From: Bacillus sp. 1780r2a1
Lineage (GTDB): Bacteria > Bacillota > Bacilli > Bacillales > Bacillaceae_H
NCBI GenBank assembly: GCA_024134725.1
Contig: CP099863.1
Span: 611,001-675,000 of the forward strand
DNA: 64,000 nucleotides
Direction: 5' to 3'
Shown here: piece after piece, positions 1 through 7,904 of the stretch
Numbering within the stretch: position 1 is the stretch's first letter
Layout of the letters: the number at the start of each line of letters is the position of its first letter
Program-made: the position numbers and the translations under genes
Notes under the pieces: generated by a model
The model's database searches: none
Told to the model about the DNA's origin: nothing
Seen by the model: the letters and a program-made list of their open reading frames with translations, nothing else

Positions 1-1
1 A

Positions 2-937
2 TCATTAGCAAAAGAGCATGCAGAAAGCTTTACATTGATGATATCCGGTATTTTATACTTTTTAATTAAAGTACTAACACCAATCTCTTATCTTTTTGTT
101 TTGCTGAAGTCTGGTGTGTCAAAACTATTCACAGGTAAAGAATATAGCCCTTCAGTTACTGAAGAAGAAATTAAAGTAATGGTTGACCTGAGTGAAGAGG
201 AAGGCGTTATTGATAATCAAGAAAAAGAGCTTGTTCATCGTTCGTTAGAGTTTAATGAAATTGTTGTTGGACAAATTCTTAAACCAAGAATCGATATGGT
301 AGCGATAGAGGTCAATCAGCCGATTGATGAAATAAAAGAAATCTTTTTAGAAGAACGATATTCGCGAATTCCAGTTTATGAAGATAATATTGACAATATT
401 ATTGGAATTTTATCAGAACGTGATTTTTTAACATATTTAGTTCAAGAAAAAGAAGTAAATCTTCGTGAATTAGTACGTGAGCCAATGTTTGTAGTCGAAT
501 CAATGAAAATTTCTGTTTTACTACCTGAATTACAGAAGAACAAAGTACATATGGCAATCGTTGTAGATGAATTTGGTGGTACTTCAGGTCTGGTGACGCT
601 TGAAGATATTTTAGAAGAAATTGTAGGAGAAATTTGGGATGAACACGATGAAGCTGTTCGCTATGTGGATCAAATTAGTGAAACAGAGTTTGAATTTAAT
701 ACGGAAATCCCCCTTGATGATTTCTTAAAATATGTTGAGGTGCCGGCACCAGAAAGTTCGTATCATACCCTTGGTGGCTGGATTTTTGAACAGTTTGAAC
801 GAGTTCCTGTTGCAGGAGATTTCTTTAGTTATGAAGGCGTAACGTTTACAATTAAAGAGGTTGAAAATCGTCGTATTCGTAAAGTCAATGTTCAAGTTCA
901 GTCAGCGTCAAATAATGAATTGGAAATAGCAGACTAG
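2..937 (+). CDS. Hemolysin/CNNM-family membrane protein with CBS pair, 5'-truncated
   Basis: The reading frame is open from base 2, so the N-terminal transmembrane DUF21/CNNM part lies outside the window. About 311 residues remain: the end of the membrane domain (hydrophobic stretch LYFLIKVLTPISYLFVLL), a CBS-domain pair (LKPRIDMVAIEVNQ..., then VVDEFGGTSGLVTLEDILEEIVGEI), and a C-terminal CorC/HlyC transporter-associated domain (TLGGWIFEQFERVPVAGD). Bacillus relatives are YhdP, YhdT and YugS, linked to Mg2+ efflux. YhdT would fit the local synteny, but the missing N-terminus prevents choosing a paralogue. The family call is firm. Confidence 0.85.
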   Translation, partial: SLAKEHAESFTLMISGILYFLIKVLTPISYLFVLLKSGVSKLFTGKEYSPSVTEEEIKVMVDLSEEEGVIDNQEKELVHRSLEFNEIVVGQILKPRIDMVAIEVNQPIDEIKEIFLEERYSRIPVYEDNIDNIIGILSERDFLTYLVQEKEVNLRELVREPMFVVESMKISVLLPELQKNKVHMAIVVDEFGGTSGLVTLEDILEEIVGEIWDEHDEAVRYVDQISETEFEFNTEIPLDDFLKYVEVPAPESSYHTLGGWIFEQFERVPVAGDFFSYEGVTFTIKEVENRRIRKVNVQVQSASNNELEIAD

Positions 938-960
938 AAATCGTATCTTGTCTATTGTAA

Positions 961-995
961 AAATAAAAAGCACCTCAACAGTTGTTGAGGTGCTA
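961..995 (-). terminator. Terminator of the SASP gene
   Basis: An 11-bp perfect stem (AGCACCTCAAC / GTTGAGGTGCT, loop of four) is followed on the minus strand by a T-rich tract. It lies 28 nt past the SASP stop codon. Confidence 0.8.
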
Positions 996-1022
996 TAGCC
1001 ATGTTATAAAATTGTGTAAATA

Positions 1023-1244
1023 TTAGTACTTGCCGCCACCTAATTGTTGCTCAGCTAATTGTACTAAGCGCTTAGTGATTTCTCCACCAACAGATCCGTT
1101 TGCGCGAGCTGTTGTGTCTGGCCCTAAGTTTACGCCAAATTCACTTGCGATTTCGAATTTCATTTGATCGATAGCAGCTTGAGCTCCAGGTGCTACTAAC
1201 TTGTTTGATGAATTGCTGTTTGATGCTTTTTGGTAGTTTGCCAT
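1023..1244 (-). CDS. sspB: Alpha/beta-type small acid-soluble spore protein
   Basis: The 73-residue product coats and protects spore DNA and is degraded by the GPR protease at germination. The GPR cleavage region [10 protein letters not shown] and the conserved block [16 protein letters not shown] are both present. Start ATG 1244 has a strong GAGGAGATG ribosome site. It sits between a YhdT-like gene and yheE, the position of sspB in B. subtilis; the symbol rests on that synteny because alpha/beta SASPs are too alike to separate by eye. The only plausible promoter upstream is the sigma-G-like one at 1388-1417, so its mRNA leader would contain the tRNA-like RNA at 1283-1358. Confidence 0.92.
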   Translation of the reverse strand: MANYQKASNSNSSNKLVAPGAQAAIDQMKFEIASEFGVNLGPDTTARANGSVGGEITKRLVQLAEQQLGGGKY

Positions 1245-1282
1245 GTTTATTCATCTCCTCGTTAGATAAAATAATAGTAGTA

Positions 1283-1358
1283 TGGTTGGGCTAGCTGGAA
1301 TTGAACCAGCGTCGATAAGTTTAGCAAGAAACTTATCTGCCTACCTCGGCGTAGCCCA
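1283..1358 (-). tRNA. Non-canonical tRNA-like RNA with encoded CCA
   Basis: This is 76 nt with a perfect 7-bp acceptor stem (TGGGCTA / TAGCCCA), discriminator A, encoded CCA, and a perfect 5-bp T arm with loop TTCAATT. The rest is abnormal. The D arm is only about 3 bp (GCC / GGC around GAGGTA), position 8 is C instead of T, and the normal anticodon stem cannot form. Instead a 9-bp stem (GATAAGTTT / AAACTTATC) closes a 6-nt loop, CTTGCT. The canonical anticodon positions would read GCT, but in this fold that is not a 7-nt anticodon loop. It resembles in concept tRNA-Other of Bacillus cereus, a stationary-phase tRNA-like RNA lysylated by LysRS1 plus LysRS2. An ordinary decoding tRNA-Ser is unlikely, since there is no long variable arm. 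Confidence 0.75.
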
Positions 1359-1387
1359 GTAGTAAATGCTTGCTTTGTTGTTACTAG

Positions 1388-1417
1388 TAGTATGACAAAG
1401 CACTTAAAAGTTTATAC
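1388..1417 (-). promoter_or_regulatory. Sigma-G/F-like promoter for the tRNA-like RNA and SASP gene
   Basis: On the minus strand GTATA (1413-1417) is followed after 18 nt by CATACTA (1388-1394). This fits the B. subtilis sigma-G pattern GHATR-N18-CATNHTA. The predicted start near 1380 is about 20 nt before the tRNA-like RNA. No other promoter fits in the 38 nt between that RNA and the SASP start. Confidence 0.65.
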
Positions 1418-1527
1418 ATAAGAAAATATTAGTAATTATTGGTAATTTGGATGGAAATCAGTAGAGTAGAAATAATGGAGTTGCACATATTATGTATATC
1501 TTATCGAAGTAAAGAAGGGGTAAGGAA

Positions 1528-1773
1528 ATGATGCATATATGTGAGCTTTGCAATGGGCTGTCTACTTTATCTGAATATTGTAAGGTATGTGGCTATGAGT
1601 TAAGCGATATGGGAAAGATTAGCGACTATTTCGATGATTACAGCGCGTATATGGAAATTGATGAATTAAAGCTTGAAAACGGCATTTCAAATGATTATGT
1701 GCAGCATATTTGCACACACTTTTTCTATTGTCAGAGATGTCAGCACGAAGAGATTAAGTTCATTAAAGAATAA
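1528..1773 (+). CDS. Small cysteine-rich zinc-ribbon-like protein
   Basis: An 81-residue acidic protein with cysteine pairs CELCNG and CKVCGY near the N-terminus and a C-terminal CTHFFYCQRCQHEE block. This looks like a treble-clef or zinc-ribbon fold. Start ATG 1528 (or ATG 1531) follows AAGAAGGGG at about 7 nt. It is monocistronic and ends at the shared terminator with msmX. I do not recognise the family and assign no function; a zinc-binding structural or regulatory role is an inference. Confidence 0.7.
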   Translation: MMHICELCNGLSTLSEYCKVCGYELSDMGKISDYFDDYSAYMEIDELKLENGISNDYVQHICTHFFYCQRCQHEEIKFIKE

Positions 1774-1806
1774 AAAAAGAGAAGAGGGAACTCTTCTCTT
1801 TTTTTA
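1774..1806. terminator. Bidirectional terminator between the zinc-ribbon gene and msmX
   Basis: Stem AAAGAGAAGAG / CTCTTCTCTTT with loop GGAA is flanked by an A-run on one side and a T-run on the other, serving two convergent genes. Confidence 0.85.
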
Positions 1807-1809
1807 TTC

Positions 1810-2919
1810 TTATTCTTTTTCTGCACGAATGCGGCTTTCTGTTTCTGCATCAAAGAAGTGAGATTTATTTAAGTCTAATGCTAAAGTAAGCTTTTGTTGA
1901 GCTTTTACTTCAGAACGAGCGTCTACGCGAGCGACAAAGTCTTGTCCGCCAATTTTAGCATACACCATTGTTTCAGCTCCCATTAGCTCTGAAACATCCA
2001 CATTAACGGTTACTTTTGTGCCAGCTGAAGCTTCAATGAAGACAGGCTCATCATGAAAATCTTCAGGACGGATACCTAGAATTACTTCTTTATTTACATA
2101 GCCTTGGTCACGTAATACTTTCATTTTCCCTTCTGGAACTGCAAGAACAGAATCACCAACCGTAATTTTACCATCAGATAGGTTTCCTTTTAAGAAGTTC
2201 ATAGCAGGTGAACCAATGAATCCGCCTACGAATACATTTTCTGGCTTTTCGTATACTTCTTTAGGCGTTCCAACTTGTTGAATGATACCGTCTTTCATAA
2301 CAACTAAGCGGCTAGCCATTGTCATTGCTTCCGTTTGGTCATGCGTAACGTAAATTGTTGTTGTACCTAATCGTTGGTGCAACTTAGCAATTTCAGAGCG
2401 CATTTGCACACGAAGCTTTGCATCTAAGTTTGATAGTGGCTCATCCATTAGGAATACTTTTGCGTCACGAACGATTGCACGTCCTAATGCTACACGCTGA
2501 CGCTGCCCCCCTGATAAAGCTTTTGGTTTGCGGTCTAGATATTGCTCTAACCCAAGAATGCGCGCAGCATCTTTTACACGACGATCAATTTCATCTTTTG
2601 GAAGCTTACGAAGCTTTAATCCAAACGCCATGTTGTCATATACAGTCATATGAGGATATAACGCATAGTTTTGGAACACCATCGCAATATCACGGTCTTT
2701 TGGCGCAACGTCATTCACGCGCTTATCGTCGATATAGAAATCACCTTGTGAAATTTCTTCTAAGCCTGCTACCATTCGTAGAGTTGTTGATTTACCGCAA
2801 CCAGATGGTCCAACGAATACGATAAACTCTTTGTCTTCAATGTGAAGGTTAAAATCTTTTACAGCCGTTACGTTTTTATCATAAATTTTATAAATATGCT
2901 CTAATTTTAATTCAGCCAT
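1810..2919 (-). CDS. msmX: Multi-sugar ABC importer ATPase (MsmX/UgpC family)
   Basis: This 369-residue ATPase energises CUT1-type carbohydrate importers. Walker A is GPSGCGKST, the signature LSGGQRQR, and Walker B FLMDEPLSNLDAK. A C-terminal MalK-type TOBE/OB region follows (about residues 235-369). The length matches B. subtilis MsmX (365), a shared ATPase serving several sugar importers that lack their own. It stands alone with no permease beside it, as msmX does. A cre-like site overlaps the upstream region (2956-2970), suggesting CcpA control. A sugar-binding lipoprotein without a local ATPase lies at 47030, a possible partner. Confidence 0.9.
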   Translation of the reverse strand: MAELKLEHIYKIYDKNVTAVKDFNLHIEDKEFIVFVGPSGCGKSTTLRMVAGLEEISQGDFYIDDKRVNDVAPKDRDIAMVFQNYALYPHMTVYDNMAFGLKLRKLPKDEIDRRVKDAARILGLEQYLDRKPKALSGGQRQRVALGRAIVRDAKVFLMDEPLSNLDAKLRVQMRSEIAKLHQRLGTTTIYVTHDQTEAMTMASRLVVMKDGIIQQVGTPKEVYEKPENVFVGGFIGSPAMNFLKGNLSDGKITVGDSVLAVPEGKMKVLRDQGYVNKEVILGIRPEDFHDEPVFIEASAGTKVTVNVDVSELMGAETMVYAKIGGQDFVARVDARSEVKAQQKLTLALDLNKSHFFDAETESRIRAEKE

Positions 2920-2955
2920 TTTTTATTCTCCCCCTTGAGTATGTACCTTGTTATT

Positions 2956-2970
2956 ATGAAACCGCTTTCT
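2956..2970. promoter_or_regulatory. Candidate CcpA cre site upstream of msmX
   Basis: ATGAAACCGCTTTCT fully matches the relaxed cre consensus WTGNAANCGNWNNCW, 37 nt upstream of the msmX start and next to a CATAAT -10-like element. Catabolite control of msmX is the inference. Confidence 0.6.
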
Positions 2971-3021
2971 GTATAAACAGTGTACGATGAATAAGAAAAC
3001 CGGTAAATGGCAGATGTGCAC

Positions 3022-3068
3022 AAAAAAATGAAAAGGTTTTCGTGCATGTTTACGAAAACCTTTTCATT
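3022..3068 (-). terminator. Terminator of the PucR-type regulator gene
   Basis: A 17-bp stem (AATGAAAAGGTTTTCGT and its complement) is followed by seven T on the minus strand, just past the stop codon at 3072. Confidence 0.9.
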
Positions 3069-3071
3069 TTA

Positions 3072-3968
3072 TTAATTCAGCGACTCGGCTGCTAATATGG
3101 CAAGGTAGGCTGAAACAGCTCCTTGAAAGTTTTTAATATCTAGATCGGTTCGGTCAATAAACTTATCGATGCGATACTGCAGACTGTTGCGATGCATATA
3201 TAGTTTCTTTGCCGCAAGCGATACGTTAAGATTGCATTCTAAATAACATTTAACAGTGTTAAGTAAAGTCTCGTCATCTTTTATTAACGATAAAATAGTA
3301 TTCATTTGTTCCTTGGCAGCGGGAGACATCTCTTTAATCAACCAATATGGGAGCGTTGTTGAAAGCTTAATCACTTTTTCTTTTTCAAACACTTTTTGAA
3401 CTTGTTCAAACCAGCTTTTTTCCATGTGAAAAGCATGAGAGGGTGAAAAAGGAAAAGAGTGAAGTTGGCCTTCAAAAAATTGCATATCACTTTCAAAATC
3501 ATGTGATAAAATCGTTACGCTATCCTGTAAATCTCTTGTTAACTCTGATGAATCCACTACTTTTTCAATAATTACACCGCTTTGTAAGTTGTCCCATAAG
3601 ATTGTAATGGGAGTCGCATACATGGATGAAAGAGCATCTTCAAACTCTGTGCGCTGTTCAAACAAACGTTTAATTGAAAAATAAGTAAAACGAATCAGCT
3701 TGAATTTATCCAATTTATTTATTACTGTAGGCTTATCTTCGAATAGTAGCTGATACCAATACGATTGTTCCGCTGAGAGCGTGGCGGTCATTGGTTCGTA
3801 AGGAATAAGAAATGCTGAGAGTAGAGCAAGTTCTTTCTCAGAAAGCGCGTCTTGCTCGATTCCAATAAAATGATATTCATCGCTTCGAAACCATTTGTAT
3901 CGGTGGAATTGGTAGGGAACATCTGAATATAGTAGTTTATTGCCAAAGATGTTTTTTAGCTGCTCCAT
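3072..3968 (-). CDS. PucR/CdaR-type helix-turn-helix transcription regulator
   Basis: About 298 residues. The C-terminal 60 form the PucR helix-turn-helix (LNVSLAAKKLYMHRNSLQYRIDKF), the hallmark of the PucR/CdaR group. The N-terminal 220 residues have no motif I recognise and may be a degenerate GAF/PAS-like sensor. Start: AAAGGAG precedes two in-frame ATGs (3971 and 3968); the spacing favours 3968. It is monocistronic, upstream of msmX in the same orientation but separated from it by a strong terminator. The target is unknown; sugar-related genes nearby are only a hint. Confidence 0.8.
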   Translation of the reverse strand: MEQLKNIFGNKLLYSDVPYQFHRYKWFRSDEYHFIGIEQDALSEKELALLSAFLIPYEPMTATLSAEQSYWYQLLFEDKPTVINKLDKFKLIRFTYFSIKRLFEQRTEFEDALSSMYATPITILWDNLQSGVIIEKVVDSSELTRDLQDSVTILSHDFESDMQFFEGQLHSFPFSPSHAFHMEKSWFEQVQKVFEKEKVIKLSTTLPYWLIKEMSPAAKEQMNTILSLIKDDETLLNTVKCYLECNLNVSLAAKKLYMHRNSLQYRIDKFIDRTDLDIKNFQGAVSAYLAILAAESLN

Positions 3969-3999
3969 CATGAAACTCCTTTCTACTCTTTACTTTTAA

Positions 4000-4212
4000 C
4001 TAGTCTTGATAGACGTGAAATAACATTAGTTCATGAATAAGAGAAATGACTTCTTCTCGATTAATGTTTGGAGAGAGTGGATGTTTAAACTGAACTTCCC
4101 CGGTCTTTAAATAGTCTGCTTCGTAATAAGTACCACTTATATAAAAGGAGATGAACCATCCCGGCATTTCTTTTTGGTGATACAAAGGCTTGATTCGGAA
4201 ATGTGTAATCAT
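4000..4212 (-). CDS. yheE: YheE family small protein
   Basis: This 70-residue protein (MITHFRIKPLYHQKEMPGWFISFYI...) matches the YheE/DUF5342 family by pattern and by position, next to the yheD/yheC cluster and one block from sspB as in B. subtilis. It has its own AAAGGGG ribosome site and follows the last ATP-grasp gene by 74 nt, so it may be the last gene of that sporulation operon. No function is known to me. Confidence 0.85.
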   Translation of the reverse strand: MITHFRIKPLYHQKEMPGWFISFYISGTYYEADYLKTGEVQFKHPLSPNINREEVISLIHELMLFHVYQD

Positions 4213-4286
4213 AAAAAATCCCCTTTCTCATTTTCACCGCTTTTTAATAAGCTTATCATGAGAAGAGGAAATGGAAAGCAATTATT

Positions 4287-5444
4287 TTAAAAATTCGTTA
4301 ATTTATAAAATAACCTTACCAGATGCTTGATACCAACGGATCGGATGTGAGGTTCATCAAAGACCATCGGCTTGGCGTTGATTTCAAAGATGTAATAATC
4401 ACCGGCTTTTGTTCTTCCAATATCAAGTGAAAATTCTCCAACAAATTGAAAGTGCTGATGAAGTTGCTGACCACATGCATCTACTAGAGATGTTAAAAAA
4501 GAATGGTCTATATCATAAGAGAGCTCTTCAATAGATTTAATAATTCCCCCATTTAATGTGTGAGTGGTTACGGTTTGACGCTCGCTTTGTCTCACTCCAA
4601 TTCCACTGATAATGTATCGTTTTTTAAAGCGATTAGCTAGTATGCGGAGGTCATAGCGCATGTCTTGAAGAGTATCGGTGTCAATCGTTTCTTGAACAAG
4701 ATAAGAGCGGGTAGGGATAGGCACATGTTCAAGAGAAAGGTAGGTCTTTTTTTGATGAGAACTTTCATATTGAATGCTTCCATCGTGATGAGATGTTAAG
4801 GTGAAAATTCCTTTCCCTTTGCTACCGTGAATTGGTTTTAAGTACACTTTTTGATGGTTTTTAAGCATCGTACGTACATCTTCAAGCGATAAAAGTAGTC
4901 GAGTATCAGGAAGGTGCTTTTGTATAGTCGGGTTTTTTGATAATAGCTCATATGTCTCCCACTTGGAAAAAAAGCTGGTGTTAAAGAGTGGAATCCGAAG
5001 CTGCTTGCTTTGAGAAAGTAATATTTTAAGTTTTTTATGCTCAGTAAAGCGATTTGGAAAGCGATTATAGATAAAATCAGGAAGAGGAAACGTAGCGTGG
5101 CACCACTGATCGCTTATTTCCTCAAAATAACTTCCATATACGTAATGTTTGTGAAACTGTTCAGGAGAAAATAAAACAAGTATTCCTCCAGTTTGTTGTA
5201 AAGCTTGATGAATTTCTTTAAAGAGAAGGTGTTGCTTCTGGTTCAGGGTATTTAAAACAGCGTTGCTCGTAATAATTCCAATTATAGGGCCTGCTTTACT
5301 TCCTCTAGTTCGCAAGCGAAAGGAAGCTTTAGTAGGGTCAAGCTTAACCGGAAGCTCAACACCTTGTGTACCCCACACATAGGAGGAATGTAATTCTTGG
5401 TGGTACCAAGTATCGTCTGTTTCACTATAATAAACGGTAATCAT
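4287..5444 (-). CDS. YheC/YheD family spore-coat-associated ATP-grasp protein (copy 4)
   Basis: This 385-residue protein is the fourth gene of a tandem cluster. It starts near the conserved GPIIGIIT block, then PDFIYNRFPNR, FNTSFFSKWETYELL, the nucleotide-binding YLKPIHGSKGKGIFTL, and the metal-binding end EFSLDIG...FEINAKPMV. This is an ATP-grasp fold, expected to form amide or peptide bonds with ATP. It lacks most of the beta-rich N-terminal domain of the 444- and 452-residue copies. The ATG overlaps the upstream TGA by 4 nt, indicating translational coupling. Substrate is unknown; coat or coat-peptide modification is inferred from family and context. Confidence 0.88.
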   Translation of the reverse strand: MITVYYSETDDTWYHQELHSSYVWGTQGVELPVKLDPTKASFRLRTRGSKAGPIIGIITSNAVLNTLNQKQHLLFKEIHQALQQTGGILVLFSPEQFHKHYVYGSYFEEISDQWCHATFPLPDFIYNRFPNRFTEHKKLKILLSQSKQLRIPLFNTSFFSKWETYELLSKNPTIQKHLPDTRLLLSLEDVRTMLKNHQKVYLKPIHGSKGKGIFTLTSHHDGSIQYESSHQKKTYLSLEHVPIPTRSYLVQETIDTDTLQDMRYDLRILANRFKKRYIISGIGVRQSERQTVTTHTLNGGIIKSIEELSYDIDHSFLTSLVDACGQQLHQHFQFVGEFSLDIGRTKAGDYYIFEINAKPMVFDEPHIRSVGIKHLVRLFYKLTNF

Positions 5445-6799
5445 GGACGTGAAGCCTCAAGGGATAAAATAGCTTGCTTTGACAAGAAAATGGCATATTC
5501 CAACGCAAGCTTTCTTGTATATTGATCTTCTTTTCGTAGAGATGGATGTGAAAAAATAGATCGACCTGGCTTGGAGTTGGCTTCAAACATCCATATGTTT
5601 CCTCTCGTATCAACCCCGAAGTCGAATCCAATTTCACCAATAAGTCCTTCCACCTGATGATCTAATGCTAAGCTGATGAGCAGAGCGGTACTTTCCAATA
5701 GCTTCTGTATTTTCTTTCTTGTTTCTGGATTCGTAAAAACGCGCTGTAAGGGTTCGATTTCCCCTCCATTTGTCATGTGTGTCGTGACTGTTTCTCCACC
5801 ACTTATTTTTGCTGCAACAGCAGATAATTCCCATTGATTGTTTAAGTTTTTATTGGTATGAACTCGGAAATCGACAATTCGGTTATCTTTTTTTAATAGT
5901 GGAATGGCTTGCTGTGCAATATAGTGCTCTCTCTCATTTGTTTTAAATACCTCATCAACTAAGATGGCTAGCGAAGTATGTGTTTTTTTTATTAAGCTTT
6001 CTTCTTTAAAGCAAAGCTGATAAACGTTCTGACCAGAACAATAGGAAAGCGTATAAATACCACGGCCTAAACTTCCATTTTGGGGTTTCAAATAGATTGA
6101 ACCGTAGTTTTCTACCATTCGAGACAACTGATCTAAGCTTGGCGCATCAATGGTGTACGGCAAGAATCCTTTAACTGCTTCATCCTTTTGTAGAAGGGTA
6201 TGAACCGTCCACTTGTTAAAGAAGTTAGGGTTAAAGAGCGGAATTTGATATTCATCGGCTAATTTTTCTTTAATCATTTTAAAGGCATCAAGACTTTCTG
6301 TTTTTCGATTGGGTAATCGGTTATAAATGACATTTGGAAGAGGAACTTCTCGTTGCTCCCAACCGCTTGATGTATAAAAATAACCTAAGATTGTGCCAGA
6401 ATCCCACTTAATATGATGAATGCCAAATAAAAAAGGAATGCCTCCAGTCATTGAAGCTGTAGACAAAAGCTTAGCAAACAGTAAAGAGCGTTTTCCAATT
6501 GGACGTAGCAAAGAGCCTGTAAACCCTGCGGATAATACGCCGATTAATGGACCGATATAGATGCTATGCTCATCGGTATAGATATGAACATCATGATGAG
6601 TCGAAAGATGCAATAAACCCAGCAGGTTTTGTGAAATTTTGATTTCATTCACAGCTTCAGGGGCTTCATAAATCTGACAAGTAGAAGAAAACGTACCGAA
6701 ATAAATAGTATCTAATTTATGATGATAAAGAGAGGATGGTACATACAGTACATCCTCTTGTTCCGGTAACACCTTTAATTGAAAAAGTAAGTTAGTCAT
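5441..6799 (-). CDS. yheD: YheD-type ATP-grasp protein (copy 3)
   Basis: A 452-residue protein, nearly the length of B. subtilis YheD (453). The N-terminal about 90 residues form a beta-rich domain ending in YIGPLIGVL. The ATP-grasp core follows: PNVIYNRLPNRKTE, FNPNFFNKWTVHTLL, IYLKPQNGSLGRGIYTL for nucleotide binding, DFRVH, and EIGFDFGVDTRG..FEANSKPGR with the acidic/Asn metal ligands. It starts 4 nt after the yheC stop with AAGGAGT at good spacing. The family is annotated endospore-coat-associated, and the sigma-K-like promoter ahead of the cluster supports late mother-cell expression. Confidence 0.9.
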   Translation of the reverse strand: MTNLLFQLKVLPEQEDVLYVPSSLYHHKLDTIYFGTFSSTCQIYEAPEAVNEIKISQNLLGLLHLSTHHDVHIYTDEHSIYIGPLIGVLSAGFTGSLLRPIGKRSLLFAKLLSTASMTGGIPFLFGIHHIKWDSGTILGYFYTSSGWEQREVPLPNVIYNRLPNRKTESLDAFKMIKEKLADEYQIPLFNPNFFNKWTVHTLLQKDEAVKGFLPYTIDAPSLDQLSRMVENYGSIYLKPQNGSLGRGIYTLSYCSGQNVYQLCFKEESLIKKTHTSLAILVDEVFKTNEREHYIAQQAIPLLKKDNRIVDFRVHTNKNLNNQWELSAVAAKISGGETVTTHMTNGGEIEPLQRVFTNPETRKKIQKLLESTALLISLALDHQVEGLIGEIGFDFGVDTRGNIWMFEANSKPGRSIFSHPSLRKEDQYTRKLALEYAIFLSKQAILSLEASRP

Positions 6800-6803
6800 T
6801 TTT

Positions 6804-7886
6804 CTACTCCTTATGCTGAGATGAAGGTAAAGTAGCTAAATATGAGCAATAGGCCATCACATTTTCATACATCTTTTCAGTGGATTCTGGAGTGGTTTCA
6901 ATGATTGTTTTTCTTCCAGGTTTTGAATTTAAATCAAGCAGCCAAATGCTGTAGTCTCTCGAAATACAAATATCTAAGCCAAGTTCAAAAAGAGAGGGAA
7001 GCTGAGCTTCTAGTGCAAGCGGTATTCGGTTACATAAGCTGCTTATTTCATCTGCGATAAACGTAGCTTTATGAGGAGGAAGTCGCTTCATTAGCTCCTC
7101 AAATGGTGAAATAGAAGCACCGTAGCTAATATTTGTAATAAATGAGTCTTCTTTTCCTTTTCGAACGCCTCTTCCAATTTCGTTCCAATTTCCTCTCTCA
7201 TCTTTTTGTAATAAAACGCGCACATCAAGAGGAGAGTACTGAAGCGATAAGAGCGGAATGAAAGGCTGAGCAAGATACGTTCCATTTTGCATAATGTTAA
7301 ACAGCCAAGCATGAAAATCTGCTAGCTGTGTGAACTGCTTTGTTTGAAGACCTTTTTTGGAATAAAAGGATGCTTCAATAATTCGAAAGCGTTGAACAAG
7401 CTTAACAATTCCTTTTCCTTGTGCACCCGCAATTGGTTTTAGAATAATGGCATCGTGTAAGCGTAACAGCTGCGTTACTTGCTCTTCAGCGGTAATTTTC
7501 GTTGTTGAAGGAAGATAAGGAGAAATATTATCATCTTTTATGAGCTCTGTATAAACATCCCATTTATTCGGTAGTCCGTATCCAAGGAACGTAATCGTTG
7601 GATTTTGTTTCAGCCAGTTGACAATGGGTATAGCTTTTTTAGAGAGGGAATCTCCGCGATAAAAGCAGCGATCATAAATAAACATAGGAAGAGAGAATGT
7701 ATCATACTGCCATTCGTTTGTTTCTGAATTATATTTATAGCCCGTAATTTTCTGTGATACCGGCTGAAGCTGAAAGGGCGTAAATCGATAAAAATCAATA
7801 TTGTACGCAGCCGCATACTTTGCAAGGTTGGTTGCATATTCTACTTCCTGCTCGGGATGAATGGTAATAAAACCTAATGAAATCAT
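6804..7886 (-). CDS. yheC: YheC-type ATP-grasp protein (copy 2)
   Basis: A 360-residue protein, close to B. subtilis YheC (363). It begins directly at the LGFITIHPEQE strand and has no N-terminal beta domain. Core motifs are LPMFIYDRCFYR, NKWDVYTELIKDD, IILKPIAGAQGKGIVKL (nucleotide binding), DVRVLLQKD, and ELGLDICISRD..LLDLNSKPGRKT (metal site). GGAGG lies 8 nt before ATG 7886. The gap to the previous gene is 18 nt and to yheD 4 nt. The role is inferred as for its neighbours; the conserved motifs suggest an active ligase. Confidence 0.9.
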   Translation of the reverse strand: MISLGFITIHPEQEVEYATNLAKYAAAYNIDFYRFTPFQLQPVSQKITGYKYNSETNEWQYDTFSLPMFIYDRCFYRGDSLSKKAIPIVNWLKQNPTITFLGYGLPNKWDVYTELIKDDNISPYLPSTTKITAEEQVTQLLRLHDAIILKPIAGAQGKGIVKLVQRFRIIEASFYSKKGLQTKQFTQLADFHAWLFNIMQNGTYLAQPFIPLLSLQYSPLDVRVLLQKDERGNWNEIGRGVRKGKEDSFITNISYGASISPFEELMKRLPPHKATFIADEISSLCNRIPLALEAQLPSLFELGLDICISRDYSIWLLDLNSKPGRKTIIETTPESTEKMYENVMAYCSYLATLPSSQHKE

Positions 7887-7904
7887 AAGAAAGACCTCCT
7901 CATC

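Noticed and set aside
1283..1358. Ordinary tRNA-Ser (GCT)
   Set aside because: The canonical anticodon stem cannot pair and there is no long variable arm; a 9-bp alternative stem forms instead.
2418..2825. 135-residue plus-strand open frame
   Set aside because: It lies antisense inside msmX, with low-complexity His/Leu composition and no ribosome site.
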